In this document: positions 36,037 to 43,569 of the stretch, in pieces
Layout of the letters: every line of letters begins with the position of its first letter
Position numbering within the stretch: the stretch's first letter is position 1
Assembly (NCBI GenBank): GCA_964564415.1
Contig: CAZMAV010000008.1
Coordinates: 62,001-126,000 of the forward strand
DNA from: JALEFZ01 sp964564415
GTDB taxonomy: Bacteria; Bacteroidota; Bacteroidia; J057
Reading direction: 5' to 3'
DNA: 64,000 bases
Program-made: the position numbers and the translations under genes
Notes under the pieces: generated by a model
What the model was told of the DNA's origin: nothing
Seen by the model: only the letters and a program-made list of their open reading frames with translations
Database searches by the model: none

Positions 36037-36264
36037 CTTTTTACGGGGCTTGACGATGCTCAATACGAAGGAGGAAAGGATTGCCGGGCTAAAGACCCTT
36101 TTGGATTTTATAGAAAGAATAGGTGCTTTCATCATAACCCTAAGGGTTGATGGATGATACGCTATGCTTACAGTCGAAAATATCTTCCCACAAACACCCC
36201 AAGCGCCAAAATTTCTTTCCAAGAAATTCTCAAATTAATCAGTATTCCTACTTTTCTGCCTTCA

Positions 36265-36379
36265 TTGATGATTAATACGGATCTTTTTTTCGGTATAACA
36301 AGCAGCGATGTTGGGGTTGAAAACAAGGTATTTGCAATAACCCCAACGGTGCTTTAGCCATTCTTTCGTGGTAATCACT
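36265..36379 (-). repeat. Dispersed palindromic element, copy 3
   Basis: The core GTTGGGGTTGAAAACAAGG ... AATAACCCCAAC (36310-36347) matches the other copies. The right end TTAGCCATTCTTTCGTGGTAATCACT is the reverse complement of the copy-1 left end. The left end is decayed. It lies 123 bp before the small gene at 36503. Confidence 0.75.
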
Positions 36380-36502
36380 ATTTATTTCCGAAAGTCAAAC
36401 AGAATCGTACCATTTTTCGTAAATGAAAAGCCAAGGGTTAATGTTAAACTAGGCATTGAACCTGGTAGTTTTTGATTATTTTGAAGAAGTGAACCGACCT
36501 TT

Positions 36503-36751
36503 ATGAGTAAACCAAAATCAAGTGCATACAAAGAATTCGTAGATCTACTCTCGGCTGGAAGTGATTCTGAGCGTATACTCAAGTTTCACCCTTCCGACGA
36601 GACCCAGCAGCGGGTCTTCGATCTATTGGACAAGATGAAAAATAAAGGCCTTTCTGAAGAGGAAAAAGAGGAGTTTTATACCTACCGTGCATTGGAGCAT
36701 CTGGCGAGGATGTGGAAGGCTCGTGAGAGAGAAAAGTCTGGCATGGCCTAA
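36503..36751 (+). CDS. Small charged hypothetical protein, partner of the HNH gene
   Basis: An 82-residue helical, charged protein (MSKPKSSAYKEFVDLLSAGSDSERILKFHPSDETQQRVFDLLDKMKNKGLSEEEKEEFYTYRALEHLARMWKA). I do not recognise the family. The stop codon overlaps the next ATG (TAATG at 36749-36753), so translation is coupled to the HNH endonuclease gene. The arrangement of a small helical protein followed by a coupled nuclease resembles toxin-antitoxin pairs in form only. Repeat copy 3 lies just upstream. Confidence 0.75.
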   Translation: MSKPKSSAYKEFVDLLSAGSDSERILKFHPSDETQQRVFDLLDKMKNKGLSEEEKEEFYTYRALEHLARMWKAREREKSGMA

Positions 36752-37203
36752 TGGGTCGCTACATTCCTAGAAAAGACCGGGATTTTGTTTTCAGGAGAGC
36801 TCAGTCTATCTGTGAGTATTGTCTCTTGCATCAGGATGACGCCTTTTTCACATTTCACCTTGACCACATTATAAGTCTAAAGCATGGGGGGGACCATAGC
36901 ACCGAAAACCTCTGCCTGGCCTGCTTGTATTGCAATGCCAATAAAAGCAGCAATATAGGTACTATCCTTCAACCCGGAGACCGCCTCGTGGGCCTTTACC
37001 ATCCCCGAAAGCATCACTGGGCAGAGCACTTCAAATTGGAAGGTTCAAGTATTTTATCCCTGACAGGTATTGGCGAAGCTACTGAAAAGGTCCTTGGCCT
37101 GAATCAGGCAGATCGTATCGCAGAAAGGGAAATTCTGATTCGCTTGCATCGCTATCCCCCAAAGCAAGCTGCTCCCCTGCTTACGCTAAACTTTGACAGC
37201 TAA
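36751..37203 (+). CDS. HNH endonuclease family protein
   Basis: A 150-residue protein with a compact HNH domain at its N-terminus. CEYCLLHQD gives the first zinc Cys pair, FHLDHIISLKHGGDHSTENLCLACLYCNANKS gives the His-Asp-His catalytic core, the Asn and the second CxxC. This shape matches the McrA-like HNH group. The C-terminal half (PGDRLVGLYHPRKHHWAEHFKLEGSSILSLTGIGEATEKVLGLNQADRIAEREILIRL) is a conserved extension also seen in stand-alone HNH proteins. Coupling to the upstream small gene suggests they act as a unit. The target, DNA or RNA, is not known. Confidence 0.9.
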   Translation: MGRYIPRKDRDFVFRRAQSICEYCLLHQDDAFFTFHLDHIISLKHGGDHSTENLCLACLYCNANKSSNIGTILQPGDRLVGLYHPRKHHWAEHFKLEGSSILSLTGIGEATEKVLGLNQADRIAEREILIRLHRYPPKQAAPLLTLNFDS

Positions 37204-37417
37204 TTTCTGCCCTAAGGCCTACACGTGAACCCTCAGCAGCTCTTATATTTTATTTCCATCAAATAGGGTTTTGCCTATTGAATCTCTCCCGATTTTTTGC
37301 TTAATTAATTTTAATATACAAACATCTACATATTAAATGCTTGGAATTGAAAGCAATAAATTTGCCCTCTTCCAATTGGGAAAAATTTACCATTCAAACA
37401 CGTTAGCCTCGTGATCG

Positions 37418-37446
37418 GCTCCGACATTTTCGTCGGAGCTTTTTAT
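37418..37446 (+). terminator. Rho-independent terminator after the HNH pair
   Basis: GCTCCGAC (37418-37425) pairs with GTCGGAGC (37432-37439) across a 6-base loop and is followed by a T-run. It lies 215 bp past the HNH stop codon, so the transcript either has a long tail or the terminator belongs to a separate small RNA starting near 37370. Confidence 0.9.
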
Positions 37447-37472
37447 TTTTAGCAGACTTAAAAAATTGATTT

Positions 37473-38645
37473 TCAGATACTTTCGGCGAGTAGCCTATGT
37501 TTTTCCTCTTCAGAAACAGATACAGGATGATTTTTGGGAGAGGTTTTTTCTACTACAGCTCTCAGCATATCATCTTTTAGCCCGAATTTGGCAAATTTCG
37601 GAATTTCAAAATCATCGATATATTCTTCTATCTTTTCGACCAGGAACTTGGCTGAATCCTCTCTAGAAGCTTCTCTATCCTGGGAAAAGATTTTCCCCAC
37701 CTGGGCATACTTTCCCAGAGCTATTCCGCCTTCTTCACTTTCCAGCAATTTTTCCAGGCTGAGTCGGTTGACACTTCCCATGAGGCGAGCACACAGGACT
37801 CCATGTGGAATGTCGATGCTTCCTCCCAGAGAAGAAGCGAATCCATGGACCAGCCCTAAGCCGGCATTGGCCAGGCATATCCCCGAAAGTAAGGCAGCGT
37901 AAGCCATTTCTGTCCTTGCTTCTATAAGATTGGGATCGTGTACAGCTTTTTTCAATCCTTTGGCTACTGCCTCCAGGCCTTCCAAGGCCAGGGCATCCGT
38001 CATGGGGCTGGCCTTGGTAGAAAGATAGGCTTCCAAAAGTTGGGTGAAGGCATCCATTCCGCTGGCTGCCGTAATCTCGGGAGGACTGTTCAAGGCCAGT
38101 TGGGGATCTATCAGCGCCAATTCCGGGACATAGTTGTCGTGCCGAAGTGATTTTTTGAAGCCCTCAGGACCACCCTGGGTGATGACCGCATTTTTACTGG
38201 CCTCACTGCCGGTACCCGCAGTAGTGGGAATAGCAATAAAAGGCAGGCGCTCCCCACTTGGCTTCTCCCCTCCTACTCCTTCCAGGTAACGCTTGACAGA
38301 ACCTTTGTGGCAAAGCATCGCAGCCACTGCCTTCCCTGCATCCAGGACACTGCCTCCCCCGATGGCGACCACAGCGTCAAGAACAGAATCTCGGTGATCG
38401 TTGACAATTTGATCTATCACCAGGGGTCCAGGCTCCCGATCAATGCTGACCTGTGCCCAGTTGATGCCCAACTTTTTTAATGCCCTCTCTAACTGAGTCC
38501 AATGAGGACCAGAAAGAAAGGAAGATTTTCCCGTCAGAATCAGTATCCAGGGGCCATAAGCCTGGAGGTATCGGGGAAGTTGACTCAAACTACCCGAACC
38601 AAAGATGATCTCCGGGCCTGAAGCCATGCGAAAAGGGCTTACCAT
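37473..38645 (-). CDS. Iron-containing alcohol dehydrogenase
   Basis: A 390-residue group III dehydrogenase. The nucleotide-binding block has VVAIGGGSVLDAGKAVAAM, and PTTAGTGSEASKNAVI is the family signature. Metal ligands are likely the Asp in ALIDPQL, and the His residues in AGLGLVHGFASSLGG and DIPHGVLCARL. The enzyme reduces or oxidises small aldehydes or alcohols with NAD(P). The substrate is not readable. Its start overlaps the end of the upstream ABM-domain gene by 7 bases, so the two form a translationally coupled operon. Confidence 0.9.
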   Translation of the reverse strand: MVSPFRMASGPEIIFGSGSLSQLPRYLQAYGPWILILTGKSSFLSGPHWTQLERALKKLGINWAQVSIDREPGPLVIDQIVNDHRDSVLDAVVAIGGGSVLDAGKAVAAMLCHKGSVKRYLEGVGGEKPSGERLPFIAIPTTAGTGSEASKNAVITQGGPEGFKKSLRHDNYVPELALIDPQLALNSPPEITAASGMDAFTQLLEAYLSTKASPMTDALALEGLEAVAKGLKKAVHDPNLIEARTEMAYAALLSGICLANAGLGLVHGFASSLGGSIDIPHGVLCARLMGSVNRLSLEKLLESEEGGIALGKYAQVGKIFSQDREASREDSAKFLVEKIEEYIDDFEIPKFAKFGLKDDMLRAVVEKTSPKNHPVSVSEEEKHRLLAESI

Positions 38646-38950
38646 AATTTTTGGTCTTTAGGAGCTAACGGAAGGTAATGAACCCCATATCTGCGCTCGG
38701 CCATCATGGGATTAACAGCGTCTCGCCAGGCTTTGTAATGAGCCGTCTCCTTATGAAGACGTACGGCTTCCTCGGATTCAAACACCTCATAAAGCAAAAA
38801 ACTGCAGGGGTCTTCCTTTTCCTGGAGAAAGTCAAAACGAAGGTTTCCCACTTCGGTAGTCCGGGTACCCTGATGGTTTTCCAGGCTGATTTTAATAAAA
38901 TCCCCCAAATACTCGGGCTTTACCTTGATGTGTACACAGGTTACGGTCAT
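38639..38950 (-). CDS. Antibiotic biosynthesis monooxygenase (ABM/LsrG-like) domain protein
   Basis: A 103-residue ferredoxin-fold protein: MTVTCVHIKVKPEYLGDFIKISLENHQGTRTTEVGNLRFDFLQEKEDPCSFLLYEVFESEEAVRLHKETAHYKAWRDAV. The EVGNLRFDFLQ segment and the FLLYEVFESEEAV...H...HYKAW segment are hallmarks of the ABM family, including YgiN quinol monooxygenase and LsrG phospho-AI-2 isomerase. It overlaps the alcohol dehydrogenase gene downstream. A joint role in aldehyde or quinone handling is plausible, but nothing picks a substrate. Confidence 0.88.
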   Translation of the reverse strand: MTVTCVHIKVKPEYLGDFIKISLENHQGTRTTEVGNLRFDFLQEKEDPCSFLLYEVFESEEAVRLHKETAHYKAWRDAVNPMMAERRYGVHYLPLAPKDQKLW

Positions 38951-38986
38951 ATTTTTTCCTTAAACAAATGAGTGTCTATCAGCTGT

Positions 38987-39036
38987 AGCGCTGTGGGGGT
39001 TTTGACAATTGCACTTTTCATAGCCCCAAAAGCGCT
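38987..39036. repeat. Possible degenerate copy of the dispersed element core
   Basis: AGCGCTGTGGGGGTTTT ... CATAGCCCCAAAAGCGCT resembles the GCTGTTGGGGTT/AACCCCAACAGC core in order and length, but no GTGATWATCAC ends flank it. It may be an old relic or an unrelated hairpin. Confidence 0.3.
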
Positions 39037-39238
39037 GTGGTAAACTTTATTACGGAATTAAAAATTTATTGCTAATTTGCATTTAAATTGCACAAATGTG
39101 AATCCTTTATTGGGGATTTATTCTCATTATTGATAATCTAATCATGAGATTAAGGCATAGGGAAATAGGGGTTTAGATCACTTGGCTAAAAGTTTTTCCC
39201 TTTAAATTCTATCTACACTTTCTATTTCCCTACAAAAC

Positions 39239-39272
39239 AGGCCCTTCTTCCATCTGGGAGTGGGGCTTTTTT
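39239..39272 (+). terminator. Terminator-like hairpin upstream of the ROK gene
   Basis: GCCC/GGGGC and CTTCC/GGGAG (one G-U pair) form a stem followed by six Ts. No plus-strand gene ends nearby, so it may be an attenuator of the ROK leader or the end of a small RNA starting in 39050-39200. Confidence 0.5.
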
Positions 39273-39456
39273 CATTTCTGTCCTTCTGGTTTAATCCTAA
39301 GTACGTGAGCCTTTGCCAGGGCCATTCGGCAGAAGATTTGGTCCTGTCGGGAGCCTATCCGTCAGCCAAACGGATTTATCCTTCTAAATCCTTTAAGTTT
39401 ATCCTATATTTCGATAGTTCTCGAGCAATATTCATCCAAAAAAGACATTCCTTTTT

Positions 39457-40440
39457 ATGAAATCCGTTACCATTGGCATCGATATCGGAGGTACCAACAC
39501 CAAATTTGGCCTTGTGGACAAAGAAGGCAGCATTATCGCCAGCCATTCTATCCCCACTCCCAAGGACCAATCCATACATTCCTATATTAAAAACCTGGCC
39601 ACAGCCATACAGGGTCTGGTTGATCTTGCTCAAGAACCCATCGAGATAAAAGGCATGGGCATCGGTGCCCCTAATGGCAATTATTATAAAGGAACCATCG
39701 AAGATGCCCCCAACCTGATTTGGGACGGAGTCATTCCCTTTGTTTCCTTAATGCAAGAGCAATTTGCCGTGCCTGCTGTCATCACCAATGATGCGAATGC
39801 GGCGGCCTATGGAGAGATGGTATATGGGGGAGCGAGAGGCATGAAAGACTTTGTGGTCATTACCTTAGGTACAGGAGTAGGCTCCGGTTTTGTCGTCAAT
39901 GGGGAGTTGGTCTATGGAGCGGATGGATTTGCGGGAGAATTTGGCCATGTCATCACCCAATGGGAAGGCAGGCCCTGTACCTGTCATCGCAGGGGATGCA
40001 TTGAAGCCTATGCTTCTGCCCGAGGGGTGGTATTGACAGTATTGGAAGAACTGGCGGGAAGCAAGCGGGACAGTGCCCTTCGCCATCTGCATTATCAGGA
40101 GATTACACCCAAAAAAATCTTTGAAGCTGCCGAATCTGGAGATCCTGTCGCCAAAAAAGCCTTTGAGCGCACCGGTATCATGCTGGGAAGGGCCCTTTCC
40201 AACCTCGTCAACATCTTTAGCCCGGAGGCCATCTTCCTCTTTGGAGGTGTGGCCAGGGCGGGGCACTGGATCATTCTCCCTGCCAAACAAGCCATGGAGG
40301 AGAATGTCCTGGGCATATTTAAAAATAAGGTAAAGATCAAGCCTTCACATCTGCCTGAAAGCGATGCCGCCATTATGGGAGCCAGTGCCCTCGCCTGGAA
40401 AGAGCTTGAAAAGAAGGGAAAAGAAGTCTTTGATATCTAA
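39457..40440 (+). CDS. ROK family sugar kinase (glucokinase-like)
   Basis: A 327-residue actin-fold kinase or regulator. The phosphate-1 loop is GIDIGGTNTKFGLVD. The catalytic Asp lies in ITNDANAAAYGEMVYG. VITLGTGVGSGFVVNGELVYGADGFAGEFGHVI is the ROK signature, and the zinc site is HVI...CTCHRRGCIEAYAS. No DNA-binding domain is present, so it is a kinase and not a NagC-type repressor. Glucose is the usual substrate, but other hexoses or N-acetyl sugars are possible. The ATG at 39457 starts right at the phosphate loop. Confidence 0.92.
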   Translation: MKSVTIGIDIGGTNTKFGLVDKEGSIIASHSIPTPKDQSIHSYIKNLATAIQGLVDLAQEPIEIKGMGIGAPNGNYYKGTIEDAPNLIWDGVIPFVSLMQEQFAVPAVITNDANAAAYGEMVYGGARGMKDFVVITLGTGVGSGFVVNGELVYGADGFAGEFGHVITQWEGRPCTCHRRGCIEAYASARGVVLTVLEELAGSKRDSALRHLHYQEITPKKIFEAAESGDPVAKKAFERTGIMLGRALSNLVNIFSPEAIFLFGGVARAGHWIILPAKQAMEENVLGIFKNKVKIKPSHLPESDAAIMGASALAWKELEKKGKEVFDI

Positions 40441-40484
40441 GGAATTCTAATAATCAGGTAGAAAAGCAGCTTGGAAAATATGAA

Positions 40485-41540
40485 TTAAGCCTTGGGAGGT
40501 AAAAAGTCCAGGTAATTGCCATAAAAACGCTCCCGATGAGCCTGCCATTCAAGATTTGAGGGCTTGCTGGGAGCTAGAAGTCCGTTTCCCAGTTGCTTTC
40601 TGCCTCTGTAAACGAAGATTTCATCGTGGAGAGATTCCGCTAAGAAGGAATCAAGGACCATTTTTCCTCCTTCTACCAGAATAGAGGCAATTCGCTGTTG
40701 TTGGTAGAGCTCTTCCATAACCCCAGTCAGGCCACGGGAAAAATCGCAGGTGACGTACCGAACCTGCCCTTCCTCTTTTTCTTCTAATTCGTTGAGTATC
40801 CAGGTCGGTTTGCCGTCATTGAAGAGGGTGAGGCTGTCTTCCAACATTAACCTTCTGTCCATCAGTATCCTAATGGGATCTCTTCCGTGAAAATGTCGGG
40901 TGGTGAGGGAAGGGTCATCGATAGAGGCGGTCCGATTGCCAATAAGAATAGCATGATGCTGAGCCCGGAGGGCATGTACCTCTCGATTTTGCCTAGCGTG
41001 ACTGATCCTGATGGGATAGGGAATGTCATGCTCGTCCTTTCCCGCCATGTAGGCATCCATGGTTTCGGCCCATTTTAGGGTAATAAAGGTCCGCTGCTTG
41101 AGCTGGTTCACCCAAAAAACCTTGTTAAGTTCTATAAAGGGAAGGGGATTCTCGGCGAGTTCCACTTCTACTCCTGCGTTTCGAAGCCGGCTGATTCCCC
41201 CTCCATCTACCTGGGGATTGGGATCGGCTACACCTATGACCACCCTAGGTATTTTATGTTGGAGGACGAGATCGACACAGGGAGGGGTTTTTCCGAAGTG
41301 GCTGCAGGGTTCGAGGCTGACGTAGAGGGTAGAGTTTGGAAGGGATGCGGAGTCTGCCACAGACGCAATCGCGTGGACCTCAGCGTGGGCTTCCCCAAAG
41401 GCTTGATGAAAGCCCTCGCCGATGATTTTGCCCTGATGGACCAGGACCGCACCAACGTAGGGGTTGGGTAAAACATCCCTACGGGCTTTACGGGCCAGTT
41501 CTATACATCTATATAAAAAAGTGTAGTCGCTGGGATTCAC
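40485..41540 (-). CDS. ribD: Riboflavin biosynthesis deaminase/reductase
   Basis: RibD carries out the second and third steps of riboflavin synthesis: deamination, then reduction of the ribosylaminopyrimidine. Its N-terminal deaminase domain has the zinc motif HAEVHAI and PCSHFGKTPPCVDLVL, with PNPYVGAVLV and ADPNPQVDGGGI further along. The reductase half (about 150-351) has TLKWAETMDAYMAG, HAILIGNRTASIDDPSLTTR, RILMDRRLML and the G-rich VEGGKMVLDSF. It is the only rib gene here, which is normal for the phylum. It lies directly upstream, on the same strand, of nothing but the SRP RNA promoter region on its other side. Confidence 0.95.
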   Translation of the reverse strand: MNPSDYTFLYRCIELARKARRDVLPNPYVGAVLVHQGKIIGEGFHQAFGEAHAEVHAIASVADSASLPNSTLYVSLEPCSHFGKTPPCVDLVLQHKIPRVVIGVADPNPQVDGGGISRLRNAGVEVELAENPLPFIELNKVFWVNQLKQRTFITLKWAETMDAYMAGKDEHDIPYPIRISHARQNREVHALRAQHHAILIGNRTASIDDPSLTTRHFHGRDPIRILMDRRLMLEDSLTLFNDGKPTWILNELEEKEEGQVRYVTCDFSRGLTGVMEELYQQQRIASILVEGGKMVLDSFLAESLHDEIFVYRGRKQLGNGLLAPSKPSNLEWQAHRERFYGNYLDFLPPKA

Positions 41541-41556
41541 AGCTTAGATTGGTCAA

Positions 41557-41646
41557 AAAAATGCCGCATCACACCGGTCAACTCCCTACCGTTGCTATCT
41601 TTCGATCCTGGCGGAGTTCAGGAGGACCTGGTCGTGCGGCAACCAC
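41557..41646 (-). ncRNA. ffs: Signal recognition particle 4.5S RNA (SRP RNA)
   Basis: Read on the minus strand, the RNA runs from about 41646 to about 41557 and folds into one hairpin. GCCGCA at its start pairs with TGCGGC near its end. The conserved apical domain is present: CTGAACTCCGCCAGG on one side, a GAAA tetraloop, and AGCAACGGTAGG on the other, with the symmetric and asymmetric internal loops that Ffh binds. Seven Ts follow the last stem and form the terminator. It is a short type, as usual in this phylum. With Ffh it directs nascent membrane proteins to SecYEG. It lies between hemE and ribD, in the same direction. Confidence 0.93.
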
Positions 41647-41697
41647 AAAAGTGATACATTAGAGAGAATTTGCCAAATATTTTTTATTTTTTTTAAA

Positions 41698-42726
41698 TCA
41701 GCCATAGCTGTAGGACTTGACTGTCTCCACAAAGGCTTTTACACTTTCCCTGGGCAGGTCAGGATAAATGCCGTGACCCAGGTTAGCAACATGTCTTCCT
41801 TCGGGATATTTTTTCAGCATGTCCAGGGTAGCCTGTTTGACCTTCTCGGGATTAGCATAGAGCAAGGCGGGGTCCATATTTCCCTGAAGGGCTTTTTGGG
41901 AGACCTGCTCCCGGGCAAAGGCTATGGGTGTGTGCCAATCGAGGCCAATAATATGGCAATCCAGGTCATCGAGGAGATCCAGGGCGTAAAAGGCTCCCTT
42001 AGCAAACACGGTTTTGGGTACCTCCTGTATGGCGTCGCAGATGGCCTTGATGTAGGGCAGAGCAAAACTACTGAAGGTATCACGATCCAAAATACCCGCC
42101 CAGGAATCAAAGATCTGTACGATTTGTGCCCCGGCAGCTATTTGACCCTTGAGGTATTGGATGCTAGCCTGGGTGATTTTTTCCAATAACTTATGGGCAA
42201 GGTCCGGATGTTGGTAAAAAAAGGCCTTTGCCTTTGAAAAAGTCTTGGAGCCCTGTCCCTCGATCATGTAACAGAAAATGGTCCAGGGGGCACCAACAAA
42301 ACCAATCAGGGGAACCCTGCCATCAAGGGCCTTCTTTACGCCGCAGAGGGCCGTGTAGGTATGCTCCAGGTTAGAAGCCTCCTCAATGGGATGGAGCTTG
42401 TCTATGTCAGCCCCACTTGTGATCGTCTTAGGAAAGTAAGGCCCCTTGCCGGGGATCATCTCATAAGGGAGTCCGATGGCCTCAGGCAAAACCAGTATAT
42501 CAGAAAATATAATTGCTGCATCCACACCGATGAGGTCTACCGGCTGTAGGGTTACTTCGATCGCATAGTCCGGCTGGGCTATCATGGTCCGAAAACTCCC
42601 GGCCTGCTTTCTTACCTCTCTATATTCTGTCAGAAACCTTCCAGCCTGGCGCATCAACCAAACCGGAGGGCGATCGACCTTCTCTCCTCTGGCTACCCTT
42701 AGCAGCAAATCGTTTTTTAATTCCAT
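41698..42726 (-). CDS. hemE: Uroporphyrinogen decarboxylase
   Basis: HemE removes four carboxylates from uroporphyrinogen III in haem synthesis. The 342 residues include the family start MELKNDLLLRVARGEKVDRPPVWLMRQAGRFLTEYREVR, with the substrate Arg pair, then IFSDILVLPEAIGL with the key Asp, GFVGAPWTIFCYMIEG, IQIFDSWAG and ILDRDTF. The frame is open to a TTG at 42741, but the ATG at 42726 is standard. It follows the HAD phosphatase gene by 15 bp on the same strand. hemA lies 12 kb away, so haem genes are dispersed here. Confidence 0.96.
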   Translation of the reverse strand: MELKNDLLLRVARGEKVDRPPVWLMRQAGRFLTEYREVRKQAGSFRTMIAQPDYAIEVTLQPVDLIGVDAAIIFSDILVLPEAIGLPYEMIPGKGPYFPKTITSGADIDKLHPIEEASNLEHTYTALCGVKKALDGRVPLIGFVGAPWTIFCYMIEGQGSKTFSKAKAFFYQHPDLAHKLLEKITQASIQYLKGQIAAGAQIVQIFDSWAGILDRDTFSSFALPYIKAICDAIQEVPKTVFAKGAFYALDLLDDLDCHIIGLDWHTPIAFAREQVSQKALQGNMDPALLYANPEKVKQATLDMLKKYPEGRHVANLGHGIYPDLPRESVKAFVETVKSYSYG

Positions 42727-42741
42727 TTCTTTTGACAACAA

Positions 42742-43329
42742 TTATAAATAACTCCTCACATCAATGACCTTCATTCCTGCTCTCCGAGCGGCCTCGATGC
42801 CAAATACGGCATCTTCAAACACCAGGCAATCCTTAGGACCTACCTGAATCAGGCGGGCACATTTCAGATATGTCTCCGGATCGGGTTTGTGCTTACTGAC
42901 TTCATCGGCAGTAATGATGGCATCAAACCAGTCTATAATTTCCAATGAAATAAGGGTATTCTCAGCATTTTGGCGGGTGCTACCCGTACCTACGGCCATG
43001 GGTAGCTTACCCTTGTAGGCCTCAGCCACTTCATAAACTGGCTGTAAAAGTGAAACTCCAATTTGAGGCTTTAGTTCGTGATAGGCCTGATCCTTGGCCT
43101 GCTTGACCTGCTGAGGATCGAGGGACCACCCATAGTCCTTGTTGAGCAATTCTGTAACCTTGACGGTAGGCATTCCACTTCGATCGTAGATCATGTGATC
43201 TTCAATTTCTACACCAAAGGAGGAGCCCGCCAGTTTCCAGGCAGCGATATGTACAGGCATGGTATCGGCAAGGGTACCATCCAGGTCAAATATAAGGCCT
43301 CTTACGCCTTGTGGAAGGGTAATTTTCAT
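42742..43329 (-). CDS. HAD-superfamily phosphatase (beta-phosphoglucomutase/YqaB-like)
   Basis: A 195-residue subclass IA HAD enzyme. Motif I is IFDLDGTLADTMPVH with the nucleophile Asp, motif II is AVGTGSTR with the Thr/Ser, and motif III/IV is KHKPDPETYLKCARLIQVGPKDCLVFEDAVFGIEAARRAGMKVI. The cap has WKLAGSSFGVEIEDHMIYDRSG, like YqaB and beta-phosphoglucomutases. The substrate is unknown. It precedes hemE by 15 bp, so they probably share a transcript, although a functional link is not evident. Confidence 0.88.
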   Translation of the reverse strand: MKITLPQGVRGLIFDLDGTLADTMPVHIAAWKLAGSSFGVEIEDHMIYDRSGMPTVKVTELLNKDYGWSLDPQQVKQAKDQAYHELKPQIGVSLLQPVYEVAEAYKGKLPMAVGTGSTRQNAENTLISLEIIDWFDAIITADEVSKHKPDPETYLKCARLIQVGPKDCLVFEDAVFGIEAARRAGMKVIDVRSYL

Positions 43330-43569
43330 ATCTTTTCTTGGGTCACTGCGAATATGGCTATTATCCCTCTTGAAAATGAAATTTTTGGAGAATAATTGAA
43401 CAAGAGATGGAATTTTAGCTAGCTTCTCCGAATATTTGGCCCTCCGTATCCTTCCTGGGTATATAGGTCCTTCCTATTGGAACTAACCATCCCTTGGCCA
43501 GGAAGTTTACGATTTGACATTTCGCCATCATATTTAAACCCCTTTTTCTCCAAACCCCATCAAGAAACC

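Larger units (their letters stand above)
35871..36502. other. Intergenic region with terminator and repeat copy 3
   Basis: 632 bp. It contains the terminator at 35998-36036 and the dispersed element at 36265-36379. Open frames here (35975-36157, 36154-36357) run through those structures and have no protein character. A short ATG frame at 36056 (33 codons) is unsupported. Confidence 0.5.
38951..39456. other. Divergent intergenic region with hairpins
   Basis: 506 bp between the ABM-ADH operon (leftward) and the ROK gene (rightward). It holds a possible degenerate repeat copy (38987-39036) and a terminator-like hairpin at 39239-39272. The rest is AT-rich. Confidence 0.5.

Noticed and set aside
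35975..36157. 60-codon frame after the EAD/FGE-like gene
   Set aside because: It reads straight through a 12-bp terminator stem, so translation is unlikely.
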